A stretch of DNA of 64,000 nt from Nymphaea colorata (taxonomy: Eukaryota; Streptophyta; Magnoliopsida; Nymphaeales; Nymphaeaceae). The translations under genes and the position numbers were made by a program. The stretch lies in contig NC_045138.2 in NCBI RefSeq assembly GCF_008831285.2, positions 5,177,205 to 5,241,204 of the forward strand. Direction: 5' to 3'. The stretch's first letter is position 1, and the number at the start of each line of letters is the position of its first letter. This document shows positions 1 to 12,300 of the stretch, piece by piece. The notes below the pieces were generated by a model that worked only from the letters and a program-made list of their open reading frames with translations, searched no databases and was not told the origin of the DNA.

Positions 1-243
1 CTCCGACTCACACTCAAGCCCAATTAAAATGTCATATTACTAAATTACTTATATAATATATATTGTTCATATATTTTTCTATACAATATAATTATTCAAG
101 TAAACAACTATAATATACATATTTATTTTTATATATATAATAAATTAAAAAATAATAATAATAAAATACCTTCACCTCATCGTTCCACTTAAATTTTTTA
201 AAATATACCGCTACAACACTCACACCTGCACCCCATACACTCA
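1..243 (-). repeat. MITE, copy 1, truncated by the window edge
   Basis: On the minus strand this stretch aligns over its whole length with 41961-42242. Shared landmarks are a G+C-rich end (CACCTGCACCCCATACACT here, GCACCCGCACCCCGCACTC in the other copy), a central AT-rich part with an ATT trinucleotide run, and the block AAGTAATTTAGTAATATGAC. The opposite end (CTCCGACTCACACTCAAGCC) coincides with base 1, so a few terminal bases are probably outside the window. It has no coding capacity. The two copies differ by many substitutions, so neither insertion is recent. Confidence 0.75.
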
Positions 244-636
244 GTTGACATAGCTTACGGCTGTCGGTCAAATAATGCTCCTCACTAATGCGTCGGCCCA
301 TATTGAATTATTTTTTATTTTCTATCAACAAGCATCTTAAAAATACATAACACGATAAAAATTGTTTTATTTTTCAAGCCCACAACGGCCGTACATTATT
401 TTTTTTTAAAAGAAATAATTTCATTTGAAAGTGCATATTAGTAAGTCCCTTGTTTATTTTTCTGCTTAAAGAAAACGTATTTTTTTGAATTACTAGTTAA
501 GCACCTAATTGATGTATTTTAAAAATGTAGGCCCACTAGGCGAAATGTTTTCCAAGGCCCTCCTGGTCGGCCTCCATCTGTCTATAGACAGATTCTCCGT
601 TCCGCCCGTTCTTCGTCCTCATCGGAGGGGCAAAGA

Positions 637-3600
637 ATGGCTGATGCGCTGCTTTCTTCGGTTTTGAACAAGTTGGAGCATCTCATTTCGGAGGAGGTTG
701 GACTTCTCCTCAATGCCAAGGCAGAACTGGGCAACCTCAAGAGTGAACTGCAAGCAATTCGGGACACCATCAAGGCCGCAGACGGGCTGCCGTATTTCAT
801 GGTCGATGGAGTGAAGGACTGGCTGCAAAAGCTAAAGGAGGTGGGGTATGATGCAGAAGATGTTATCGATGAATACCGAGCCAGAATTGCCAGGAGTGAG
901 TATCGGAAGGCTGCTAGCAAGAAAAAGGTAAGTGGCCTCCTTATCAATGCTCCTCTTTTCCTTAATAAGCATGTCAAGCTCCGGTACAAACTAGGAAAGG
1001 AAATCAAAGCCATAAATGAGAGGCTTTCTCAAATAGCAAAAGAGAGGCAACGCTATAATTTTGATGGATTTGCAAGGAAAATCAAAGAAGTTAACACCAA
1101 TCGAAAGACCAACTACCTCTTGATTGAAAAAGATGTCGTGGGAGTGGGCAGGGAGTCTGATAAGGAGGCTCTCGTCGGGAAGCTAATGGTCGATGATGAG
1201 ACATGCGGTAGTGTCTCAATCCTTTCAACTGTGGGGATTGGTGGGGTTGGGAAGACGACCCTAGCCAAGATGGTTTTCAATGATGAGCGGGTTAAGAAAA
1301 AATTTGGGGAATCCATGTGGTGGGTTTTTATTTCGCAGAGACCTAGAGCTGAAGATGTGAGCAAAAAGATACTAGAAGCAGTTAGAAAAGAGGCCATTAA
1401 CATCTCCGAGCTGAACACTGTGTGTGAATTGCTCCATCCCGTGCTTTCAAGGCAGAAGTTTCTGTTGGTTTTAGATGACGTGTGGGATTTAGATTGGTGG
1501 GAACAATTGAAGCCTCTTCTCAGTGGCGGTGCCTGCGGAAGCAAGATCTTGATTACTACGAGGACCGCTCGTATTTCTCATGACATGAGGGCGGTTTATA
1601 TGCATGAACTAGAAACGTTTACGTTCAAGGAAAGCTGGGATTTGTTTCTACAGAAAGCATTGAGGGATGGGGAGACAGACGAGGTCTTGGAGAGGCTAAA
1701 CTTGAAAGATATTGCCCATGTCATTGTTAATAAATGTGGAGGGCTGCCACTTGTAGTTCAAACTGTTGGGAGTGTCATGCATTCGAAGGAAAGAAAAAGA
1801 GAGGATTGGAAAGTTATTAGTGACAGTAAAATTTGGGATTGGAAATTGCCTTCTTCATCCTCCCAAAGTACGTCTCTTCTTCCAGGGATTATATTAAGCT
1901 ATGATGATCTACCATCTAGTCTAAAGTCTTACTTTGCCTACTTTAGCTTGCTGGAGAAAGGTGATACCATGTCGAAGGGGTCCTTTGTTGCAAATGCAAT
2001 GGCACATGGGTTTGTTGAGGATAGTGGTGGAACAGACATGGAAGTTATTGCAGGCCAACAAATTGATGATTTGTTGGGACGTTGCTTGCTTCAACTAAAG
2101 GAGCCTGAAGAAGAACTCAGGTTGTTCATGCATGACGTTCTTCATGATCTAGCGACGTACGTTGCTGGAAGGGAATATTGCAGGTGCAGTAGTTCTATCA
2201 ACGAACATACACGCCATTTGGCCGCAAGAGATTGCTTAATTTCACTTGACGAAATTGTTCTGCGATCAACTAAGAGCTTGCGGACATTGTTGTGTTGCGG
2301 AGGTTTATCAGGAAGCCCACTAGATAGGGATTTCAATAATTTAAAGAGGCTGAGGGTGCTAGATTTCTCTTATTCAACATTTTCCAAATTACCAGACTCC
2401 ATAGGGGACCTAATCCTTCTAAAGCATCTTGGACTAAGGTACTCGAAGATAGAGGAGTTACCTCCTTCAATTGGAAGGCTCTACAATCTGCAGACTTTGC
2501 GCTTATGTGGTAGCAAGATAAAAAGTTTGCCTAAGGAAATTGGGGAACTATGCAACTTGAGGCAACTTGACTTGGAGGATACTTCTGAATTAGTGTTTGT
2601 GCCTAAAGGATTAGGCAAGCTTTCCTGTTTGCGTGAATTGACTAGATTCCTTATATGTGATGGGAATGGCACAGATGTTTCCGGTTCCAATATAAGAGAA
2701 TTGAAAAATCTGAACAAACTCCGTGGGAAACTTGCTATAGAGTACTTGGAGAGGGTGAAGGAAAAGAATAATGCAACAAATGCTGAGCTACAGGAAAAGC
2801 ACTACATTGAAGAATTGGAGCTTGCATATGGGAAGGCCATGGTTGATCAACTAAGCACACAAGAAGAAATAAAAAATGTGGCAGAAGCTCACAAATCTCT
2901 ATTTGAAGAATTGCTACTTCCACCTAATCTTAAACATTTGACTGTGACACTATATTGTGGGAGGTTGCTTCCAATTACTTGGTGTTTATATGACAACCAA
3001 AGGCACCTAAAATCTCTGAAGCTTCAGAGCTGCGCTTGCATAGAAATGCTACCTAATTCCTCTATTCTCACAAGTTTGCATCTCTTCAAATGCCATCATT
3101 TAAGAGGATTGCCTTCATTTCCTTCCTTATTGGAACTTTTAATAGATCAGTGCGACGGGCTGAATCAACTGCCCATTTTGTCAAAACTTGAGACACTGAA
3201 ACTGGAAAAGCTTGTCAATTGGGAAGGCAGCCTGGGATGGAGGGAGAGGCAATGGCATCACTGACCAAATTACAAGTAACCAACTGCCCAAAGCTGAGGA
3301 GATTGCCTCATTTTCCTGCACTCAAGCAACTAGACGTGATTAAGTGTGAAGTTTTATGTACTCTTCAGGAGACACAAGGGGATGTTGAGCTAGAAATGCC
3401 TGCCCTAACAGATCTGGTTATATGTGGTTGTAAAGAATTGTGTGAACTCCCTAGCATGCCCATTTTGAAGAAACTGAAAATGCAAGACTGCCATAGAATA
3501 AAGCAGGTCCCTATATTGAAAGAATTAGAGACTTTGGGAGCGTTTAATTGTGAAAATTGGCAAGGTTGGATGTTAAGAATGGAAAAGGATCCAATGCCAT

Positions 3601-4556
3601 GCCTACAAGCTGTAGTAATAGACAGATGTCCCATGTTGAGGAGTTTACCCTGTGCTCCTGCTCTGAAATACCTGCAATTAAATGTCTGTAAGGAGTTAAA
3701 TGCACTGTGGGATGAAAACGAGCCACCTGTAGGGCTTGAAATTCTTATAGTGGTTGACTGTCAACAATTGGCATTTTCACTCGATTGCTTGCTTCCGTTA
3801 ATCAAACTCACTTCTTTGGCACTCTCTTGGTCCCCAGAAATCACCCAATCAAGCCCATCTCTCTCTGCATATCTTCAACGTCTCCTAGTTCTACACCTAT
3901 ATGGTGTGCCGTCACAAAATCCGTTGCCGGAATGGTTCTGGCATCTCTCCAGTCTTAAGGTGCTGAGATTATATATTATTACCGAGGGGAGAAGCTTGCC
4001 TGGCAAATGGCAGAACTTGAAGCAACTAGAGACCTTAGAAATAAGTTTTTGTCCTGAGCTCACTGCCCTCGATGGGCTCCTCATTAAATCACAAAAGCAA
4101 GATCATGAAGCCCCACACCAAGAGGAAACAAAATTCTCCATTCCCCCAAAACTTGAGCAACTGGAGATCAGAGATTGTCCCAAGCTAGAGTCATTGCCTA
4201 GCTGCCTGCAACAAATCCTCCACTTGAAGCACCTTATACTGGAGAGGTTACCGGAGCTGACATCTCTATCGCAAGAGATCATCATTCCCCCAAAACTTCA
4301 ACTGTTGGAGATCAATGATTGTCCCAAATTCGGGTCATTGCCTAGCTGGCTGCAACACATCGTCCACTTGAGGAGCATAAGACTAAAGAAGTTACCGGAG
4401 CTAACATCTCTGCCACAAGAGATCACCACTCTCCGTAAGCTTGAACTATTAACAATTGAAGATTGCCCCAAGCTCAGTTCGCTGCCGGTGGACCTGAAGC
4501 ATCGGTTGAGAAGGACATTGATCATCAAGGATTGTCCAGCACTAGAAGGAGGCTGA
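637..4556 (+). CDS. CC-NBS-LRR (CNL) disease-resistance protein, one frameshift in the LRR region
   Basis: Intracellular immune receptor of the Rx/RGA2-like CNL class; single-exon layout. The ATG at 637 opens a Rx-type coiled-coil domain with an EDVIDEY motif near residue 79. The NB-ARC domain follows: P-loop GIGGVGKTT at residues 200-208, kinase-2 LLVLDDVW at 276-283, RNBS-B GSKILITTRT, GLPL at 369-372 and MHD at 498-500. LRRs start near residue 570. Frame 1 ends at 3262-3264 (875 codons), but the LRR pattern continues without interruption in frame 3 from about 3219 to the TGA at 4554-4556. The two frames overlap by about 45 bp, which fits a one-base loss between 3219 and 3262. Read together they give roughly 1,300 residues, normal for the family. 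Either it is a young pseudogene, a truncated receptor of 875 residues, or a sequencing error. All NB-ARC key residues are present, so the lesion looks recent. Confidence 0.9.
4143..4480 (+). repeat. 144-bp tandem repeat encoding double LRR units
   Basis: Within the LRR tail the block starting CCCCCAAAACTTGAGC at 4143 recurs as CCCCCAAAACTTCAAC at 4287, and a third weaker copy starts near 4431. The period of 144 bp equals 48 codons, or two 24-residue LRRs. Each unit encodes a DCPK(L/F) motif and an LPELTSL motif. The frame is kept, so this is in-frame expansion of the recognition surface. Confidence 0.75.
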
Positions 4557-6620
4557 GCACACAAAAGATAGAGCTAGAAGTATGTTTCAAATCTATTTGT
4601 CTCCCTCATTTTTCGTTCCATCTTCAACTTAAACTATATCTTTTTCTTTTTTCAACTGTTTTCATCATCTTAAATTCTCATGTAATTAAGAGGAGATGTA
4701 AATAGCATTTGAAATTATGTCTGCCTCTTTACGAAAGTAAGAAGCAGATAAAGTTAGGACATGGTAGCGATTAAATTGTCAAGGAAAGCAAGTCTCCTAT
4801 GAACTCGAATTACCATTCTTAGATCCCTTGTTTTTTATCAAACTCTCAACTAAAACTGAATTCAATTTGGAATCCAACACTTGATGCTAAGATCTGACCC
4901 ATTTTGTGTTCGGATGCAACCTAGGTTGCCAAATATCTGTCCTCGGTAGGTTTCCTAAGGGTTCGTTCTAGTGTCCAATAAACTTGCCCCAATCCTTAGG
5001 ACAGATTCATGTGACGCTCACCAAGTGTATCTGCTGCCAAACAACCCTTTAGAGGGTTGTGGATAGATTGGTGGAACACTAATGCATTCTGTTACCAAAC
5101 ACCCACTTAAATGTTAAAATTTTAACATCTTTTAATTTAAGAAACCTTGAACTGCTGATTAGGCATATGAAACATAAAAAAACAAGTCTTGATTATAATG
5201 CCAATGGGACCATTCAAGTTAATTCTAATAACAATTACCAACTAATTAGTTGCAACTTTGTTTTTGTTCCTTTATTGATATCAATCTCACTTGTTGAATC
5301 CTTTATTAAGCAAAAACATAATGGAAGTAATGAAGGGAGAATTAGAAACCAATGATGCAAGAAACATTTTTGGCTAAAGGATGCAACAGCATGGGGGCTG
5401 GTGGCCACCACTCACAGCAGCCCATTAAAAATTTCTTAGAAAAATGAAAATGACATTATGATAACTTAAAAATTGTTTGGAGCACCCATATCAGACGTGC
5501 TGGCTCTGCCGCTAGTAATGGCCACTATTCATTTTAAGGAGTTTTCTGTGGCACTTTCACTGCACCACAGTGGGGCACAAAGTATATGGACGATGAGATC
5601 GTGAAATATTATTTCATGCATTCAATGAAAAAATCTGTTTCAATGACTCTTTTTCGTTGCTATTGATCTTTTCAATCTCCTTCAGCCAATTAGTAAGAAA
5701 GAGAAGACTCGGGGGAGGATTCCTCCATGACTAGTGAATCTACTTCGGGGAAGGATTTTAGTGAATTCACTATCTGTCTGTAGCTGTAAGAATGGGGATC
5801 CCCTGCACTACATAGAGGGCTGAAACTATGAGGACAACCAATGCAACGAAGCATGTAAGATCACTGACATGTACTAAGAAATATTAGAAGTACAATAGTT
5901 TTATCTAAGTTGAAGAATTGATGATGACAGTGGTAGAGGAAGGAATTTGAGTTGGGATGAGCACTAGTTTGTAGAAAAATGGGACCAAATTCCATAAGTT
6001 GGAGTGTGAAAAAGATATAACGGGCAAATCCATTTTATTGCCTAAGGATATAAAGAATAGTTTATGAAAAGGAAAAATGAGAGAGAAAAAGTAGGTAAGA
6101 GAATCAGTAGCAGAGCGAGAAAAATTTTCTGGAAGGAAATTAATTCGAAGGTTTTCATACCTGGAGGAGCACTTACATGTATAACAAAGTAAATATTAAA
6201 CAATTTTCATATAAAAATGAAAGAAAATTAAGAAACTGGTGTGGGCAACTGCTCACACCAGCCTATATGTGGCAAAGCCACTGGAGAGAGTTACAAAAAA
6301 GAGATGTACTGGAAAAATCAGTCTCAAAATGAGATTGATTGCCATCTCATGACCATATAGGTGGTTAAATTGTGTTTCTAAAAGCAAGCTAGATAGATAC
6401 ATTGAAGATGCTAATGTCCCAAATATTAGAATAAAAAAAGTCAAACCAATATGAACATTTGATTTTATGAAAACCAAGAAACTTAAGAGCATTAATCTAG
6501 AATTTGATTTACGCGTCAAATTTTAAATTAATTTTTGAACATGCAATTTTGGGCATTTTGCATCAGCATAATTAAATTTATGAAAACTGGCTAGATGGCT
6601 AGACCAAATTATCAGAAGAC
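4557..6620. other. Gene-free stretch downstream of the first NLR
   Basis: I see no coding region here. 5390-5520 has ends resembling a common plant non-autonomous repeat (GTGCTGGCTCTGCCGCT at its right end). Elsewhere the DNA is AT-rich without a recognised family. Confidence 0.5.
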
Positions 6621-6623
6621 CAT

Positions 6624-6648
6624 TATATATATATATATATATATATAA
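6624..6648. repeat. (TA)n microsatellite
   Basis: Uninterrupted TA dinucleotide run of about 25 bases in non-coding DNA. Confidence 0.9.
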
Positions 6649-6833
6649 ACGCTTTTAACGACGATTTTTAAAATTGTCATCGGCAACATCTAACCATCAG
6701 CTGATTTCAATTCGTCTCTCTATTTCTCTTCCTCAGTGTGATTGAACACAATGCTTGATGCTAGCATCAGATAGTGTATTGTGAGAGATCCAAAGGTTTC
6801 TCTGTTCAAACCTGGATGGAGATATCCACAAAT

Positions 6834-6853
6834 TGTGTGTGTGTGTGTGTGTA
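6834..6853. repeat. (GT)n microsatellite
   Basis: Ten GT units in a row. Confidence 0.9.
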
Positions 6854-7231
6854 GTAATTGGTAGAAACCAAACCAACACGTTGGAGACAAAAACCAGACC
6901 TATTAAATATGTTCTTTTTTTTTTTTTGAAATCTAACCTTACCAATATGGCCTTATGGATAGGTTAATGCAAAATATATATTAAGTTGATAGTTTTTTGG
7001 GTTTTAATAGTGTTTTTATAATTAGACAAAATGAATGGCTCTCATAGCATCAACAATTTGATAATAGAAAAATATACATTTTTCATAAAAACAACTTGAT
7101 TCAGAGTATGTTTTATATCAAAATAGTTTTTATAAATATATTAGGTTGTTTATATTTTATTTAAAATAATTTTTTAGCAAAAGATTAAAGGGTCTGGTAT
7201 TTATCCCTGCCCTAAGTGTTTGGTCTTTACC

Positions 7232-7233
7232 CA

Positions 7234-7294
<61 letters not shown>
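7232..7294. repeat. Compound (CT)n(AT)n microsatellite
   Basis: A CT run of about 30 bases passes directly into an AT run of about 34 bases. Short open frames across it are translations of the repeat. Confidence 0.9.
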
Positions 7295-7296
<2 letters not shown>

Positions 7297-7639
7297 TGTA
7301 AAGGACAGGAACAAAAGGCGGACATCTTTAGTTCTCCTTAAGAAAATATTTAAAAAAAATATAGATAGTCTTAACAATGTTATCTTCATTGGAAATGGGT
7401 TCTCATTCAGGCCTTCGCCAAAAGATAATACTTCATGGGTTTTACATGTACCAATTGAAAATGTTAGTTTACAAAGTGAAAAAGGATATATGGTTGTTGT
7501 CAAGATCAGTCCAATCAAATAATAGCAGTTCTATGAATATTGTAGACATTGAATGTAATGAAGTTCAGCTGAATGATACCGTTGTATCTGAAGGATCCGA
7601 GTTTGAAATAGCTGAAACTTTTGAATCTACTAAAAATCA

Positions 7640-9330
7640 TCAACCACCTAGCTACTGATAAAATTCAGCAGAGAACACTGTTGAGCAACCTATTGTCAAG
7701 CGTTCAACGTGGAAATGAGACCATCAGTTTTGTTGGGTGTCTTTATTGCAAAAATGCAGTTCAAAGAACTTCAACTATAGAAACCTTGGAGAAAATTAAG
7801 ATGTTCAACTAAGCATCCATTGTCACAAGTACTCTTTTTTCTAACTTTTCTTCTATTTACAGAACTTGCTTACTGAATATCTCACAGTATGTTGAGCCCA
7901 GAACTTATGAACAAGCTAAAGATGATAAAAATTGGCAGCTAGAAGTTCAGTCATTGAGCAGTTGTTGAAGAAAACAATACATGGATGTTAGTTTCACATT
8001 TTGTTGATCTCAAGCCTCTGGGTTTTTATCAAATTAAATGTAAGGAAAATGGTGAGATATAAAGGTTTACGGCAAGATTGGGTGCCAAAGGTTTTTCATA
8101 GGTGGAAGTCCTAAACTTTTATGGGACTTTCGCTCTGGTGTTGAAAGTTGCGACCGTTTGGTGTATTTTGGCAATGGCAGCTGCTAGGAACTGGGTATTA
8201 TATCAAATGGATGTATATATAAGGCCTTTCTGAATGGAGACTTGAATGAAGACATTTATATGACTTTGCCTCCAGGGTATTGGGCTTAGGCAAGCCCCAA
8301 GAAATAGTTTGCAAAACTTTGTTCTGCTATTATCAAGTATTGTCTTCCGGCAGTCTTAAATGTGATTTTTCTTTATTCACTCTTTTACATAGTGGCACAC
8401 TCAAGTGTTACTTGCATAGGTTGACAATGTAATAATTGCTGGAAATAGTTTGAAACATGTTGAGAAGTTTAAGGAATGTTTAAGTGCTGAGCTTCGTATA
8501 CAGGATCATGGTGAACACAAGTTTCTTTCTTGGGCTTGTGTCACAATGCAAATGTGTGTGTGACATACATTTTAGATGAAATAGGTTTGTTGGTGCTAAA
8601 TTTAGTGATGTTCCAATGGAACAATGACTTTATTAGCATTAGACGAAGATTTAATTGATCCTGCTTGGTGTCGAAGATTTGTTGGTTTAATAATGTATTT
8701 CATAATTACAAGATCAAATCTTATGTTTTGAGTGCCCTCGCTTAACAGACATCTGCAACCTCCAACTGTGGTACATTGTAAAGAATCAGTTAAGGCTCTG
8801 AGATATCTTAAATCCAATCCTTGTCTTGCTGTTTTCTTCTCTGCTATGTAGATTTTCAACTTCGAGTTTACTAGGATGCAAATTGGGCTGCCTGCAGGAA
8901 GATCCATTATAGGATACGGTATATTTTTGGGAGAGTTTAGTTTCTTGAAAAAGTAGGAAGCGGTTTCTGAATCTTCTGCAGAAGCTGATATCAAGCTATG
9001 GCGAATTTCTTGCTGTGAAATTGTTTGCTTGCAGCATCTATTAACTAATTTACAGGTTACTTGGCTCTTCTACATGAGTGACAATCGATATGCTATTCAA
9101 CTGGATGCCAATCTACTACGTGAAAGAATAATGCATGTGGAGCTGGACTGTCATTTTGTCAAAGATTTAGTCCAGAGTGATATCATTACAACACATTTTG
9201 TTCATTCTCTTTAACAAATAATGGATATGTTTGGTAAATCATTGGGCAGAGGTCAGTTTCTGTTTTTAAAGTCCATACTGAGCATGACTGATGTCCTTGC
9301 GCTAGTTTGACCATGGGAGTGTTACACTTT
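7640..9330 (+). mobile_element. Degenerate Ty1/copia relic A (RT and RNase H)
   Basis: Translated pieces in shifting frames follow the copia pol order. At 8205-8280 there is a YQMDV-type block followed by AFLNGDLNEDIYMTLPPGY, the reverse-transcriptase region. Near 8670 comes a (R)RFVGLIMYFIITRSN block, the counterpart of [17 protein letters not shown]. At 9115-9190 the RNase H block HVELDCHFVKDLVQS is seen, then a decayed ADIFTK-type tail at 9215-9250. Many stops and frameshifts make it inactive. ACCATGGGAGTGTTACAC at 9310-9327 looks like a decayed polypurine tract followed by an LTR start, so a 3' LTR may occupy about 9318-9498. No 5' LTR, gag or integrase core was recognised. Confidence 0.75.
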
Positions 9331-9492
9331 ATGACAGCTATCATTAAGCTGTAGAAGAGTGTAGAACTTCATCTTGTGGTGACATGTATCTATATGTGAA
9401 TATCATATGCCAGAGCAGATCTTTTGGCCTCTGCAAATTTTACTATGTTTTTTCTTCTCTCTTTTTTGCAATTCCTCTTGGAACTCTTGATC

Positions 9493-9590
9493 ACTACAGG
9501 GGATTTGGCCGGCAGTGATTCAATCACGGTAGTTCTATATATTAATCGGCGACAGTTCTATATATTCATCGGCGACAATTTGGTGGACAT
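9493..9590 (+). mobile_element. Possible CACTA (En/Spm) element end with subterminal repeats
   Basis: CACTACAGGGGATTTGGCCG at 9493 resembles the CACTACAAGAAA-type terminus of plant CACTA transposons. It is followed by two copies of a subterminal unit ending in ATCGGCGACA (about 9543 and 9568). A similar block, TTTTAACGACGATTTTTAAA with TCATCGGCAAC, lies at 6652-6690. No opposite terminus or transposase was found. Confidence 0.35.
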
Positions 9591-9599
9591 GCCATTGTA

Positions 9600-10326
9600 G
9601 GAATTTTCTTTTTCGTGGTCACTCTATCCAAGCATATTGAGGCCTGACTAAATACCTGATGCATTTGGGTATCTAGCAATTAATTTCCATTTAGGACGTA
9701 CCTTTTGGCCATAACTTCAAATACATTCTGCTGAAATTTGCTGAAAAGGGCCTCCCAACAAATCATGACGTATTTGGAATTTGTGCTTCCCAACGTTGCC
9801 TGAATCATTTAACAGCCTTAGAGGAGGAGTTTGGTGCTATTTTCTTAATTCTAACTCGTATTTTAGCTTGAGTTGATAGGCAATGGTAAAGATAGGTCTT
9901 ATGTAAAACTGAGGCCCATGTAAGGAAAATCATAAATGTGAGACACGTATTTGAGATTATGTCCTTGAAAGTCATCCCCTTAAGGGAACCTTGCGCATAC
10001 TTAATGAAACCCGTAAAACGTTGTCCTTTAAAGGGGATAATTCAAAATATTGTATCTGTATAATATGCTAACATATAAAGTTGGTTTTCTCTTTTAAAAA
10101 ATATGCAATTCATGCTGTTATATGTTATCTTATAAAATACTCTCAATCTATTTATAAATATTGGAATTGCAAACAAACTATGTGTAAGGTCAATCTCAAC
10201 TAAGTAGATTCATAGTTCAATTCTGAATAGGTAAGGAAAAATAGAAAAAAGTAGCAAAGCCCCAACGCTGAATCCATTTCATTTACAGCCATAACTTGTA
10301 CTAACAGGCCTGTCCATTAACTAGCC

Positions 10327-10371
<45 letters not shown>

Positions 10372-11270
10372 ATTTTGTGCCTAATGTGGTGTAGACTGTG
10401 TTAAAAAGTAAAGTGTGCAAGCAATTGCAAAATATTTCCACTGGTGATATAGGGAATTCCAGATACATTGTGGACTCATCATATTGTAGACAAATATTGC
10501 AAGGTTTATCTGCTCAAAACTTAGAATATGTTAAGTACATCAACATTATTAGAACATGTAACAACATTTAAACATATGTTTCATTGGCAATACAAAGCAG
10601 TCCAAATAAAATTAAAATTACAACCCCAACATAGCTAAATGAAGCGAAACAAAATGCTTATTTTGTCAAATTATGACCACACATGATATCATAGCATGTC
10701 ATGTATAAGAAGGCCAATGATATAGATTGTTGAATACGACCTCAAAATGACCAAATTGAGCAATTGGAAATTGCCCAAATGGCAGTTGCAGGTACTGTTA
10801 CTTAAAGCCTCCAGCTACGAACCTTCATACAATTTTTATAATGTTAAGCTTCTCAATCAAAAGCTCTTGATAAAAGTGGTAGTACCTTGAATATGTAATG
10901 AACTAAGAGGGATCACAGAAACACAACCAAACGTGCAAACTGAAATGTCGCACAAACACTTCGTTTGCAGTAGATTTGATAAGAGGAAGTGCCAACATCC
11001 AACATGACCAAGAAACCAGTAAAGAAAAATTATGGCAGACATACTTGTTCATGAGAGGATTATGCATAGTTACACAAACACTGCAGTTCTGACCTTGAAA
11101 AAAGGCAAGCAGAAAAGAAGAAAAAACTGATGGCATAAACAAGCAAATATGTTATACATGCCAAAATGTAAGACTTGATCATGCTGGACATTGAAATGTT
11201 TGTGAAAGCTTACCGATGTCCACTGCACAAGTAGAAGATGGCCAGTAGATCTTCTAGAGGCTGAAGGGTG
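9600..11270. other. Gene-free stretch
   Basis: No coding homology was recognised on either strand. The only clear structure is a (GA)n run at 10328-10368. Confidence 0.5.
10328..10368. repeat. (GA)n microsatellite
   Basis: About twenty GA units. Confidence 0.9.
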
Positions 11271-11279
11271 TGACACAAA

Positions 11280-12300
11280 ATCCTCTCTAAAATGATATAG
11301 AAAAGATCATACAATGAAATTTCTCCTAACCCTTGTGCCTTGGGGACCACAACCCTATTTATAGACTTATGAGGGTCCAAATGAAGGCTTTGCCCATCAT
11401 AAACCAGATATGGATCCCCTCTGACTTCTACACATTCTACACAAATAATGTATATCAGATGAGATGATACAAACCCAAATTTATTAGGTCACCTTAAATT
11501 GGGTCTATCTACATACATAGACTATAATGTACGACTATCAATACATTTATAGGCCCAATTAAATGACATAGATCAAGTATGGCTATGCAACATGAAAATT
11601 AGATCTTAACATGTCTATTTCCAATTGGTCCAACCTTATACTTTTGCGAGATCACAACCAAATAAATTCAGAGTGAACTGAAAAGAACTATGTTTTATAA
11701 CAAAAGACTGACATGTCTGGAACAAAAGTGTCCAAGCATAAACTCCCACTCAAACAGATAAGTCCTTAAACAACAAAACATCTATATGAGCAATGTGCTG
11801 ATGAAAGACTTTGGGCAAAACACATTTAGTGAGCGGATCCAGAATCATAGAGTTTATGCCAATGTATTTAATAGACACTTGACCACTCTGAATTTTTTCT
11901 TTAACAACAAGGTACTTAATGTCAAAGTACTTTGACTTTGACGAACTCCTGTTGTTGGAATATAGGACTGCAAAGTTATTGTCACAATATAACTTGCGGT
12001 CTTTCGATTCCATATATAATATGCAGATTAGTGACAAAATTTTGAATTTTGGATGTCTCATAACAAGCAACAAATTCTGCTGCCATAGTCGAAGAAGCAA
12101 TGAGTGTCTATTTGACACTTATCCATGAAATTGCTCTCCCAACCAATAGATAGACGTAGGCTGATGTCGATCTCTCACTATCTTGTCATCCAGCAAAACT
12201 AGAACCAGAATAACCAATGATCTCAAAACGATTTGATTTCCTGTACGTAAACATGTAACCTTTTGTCTTTTAGAGATGTCGCATAACCCTTTTGGCTACT
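11280..12300 (-). mobile_element. Ty1/copia relic F (RNase H end and 3' non-coding region)
   Basis: On the minus strand 12118-11750 encodes the end of a copia RNase H domain: a CDNNFAVLYSNN block, then SKYFDIKYLVVKEKIQSGQ and DPLTKCVLPKVFHQHI. Upstream, to about 12290, further RNase H pieces are readable in broken frames. After the stop, a non-coding stretch contains TTGGACCAATTGGAAATAGA, which closely matches TTGGACCAGTTGAGAATAGA downstream of the copia pol at 51866. The two elements are therefore the same family. A TATAAATAGGGTTGTGGTCC motif on the minus strand near 11360 suggests LTR remains. The element is 5'-truncated and inactive. Confidence 0.75.

Noticed and set aside
3875-4564. Minus-strand open frames opposite the NLR LRRs
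   Set aside because: Shadows of the coding strand; no independent features.
7220-7522. 100-codon open frame over the CT/AT microsatellite
   Set aside because: The N-terminal half is the microsatellite (Leu-Ser and Tyr-Ile repeats) and the rest has no recognised family.
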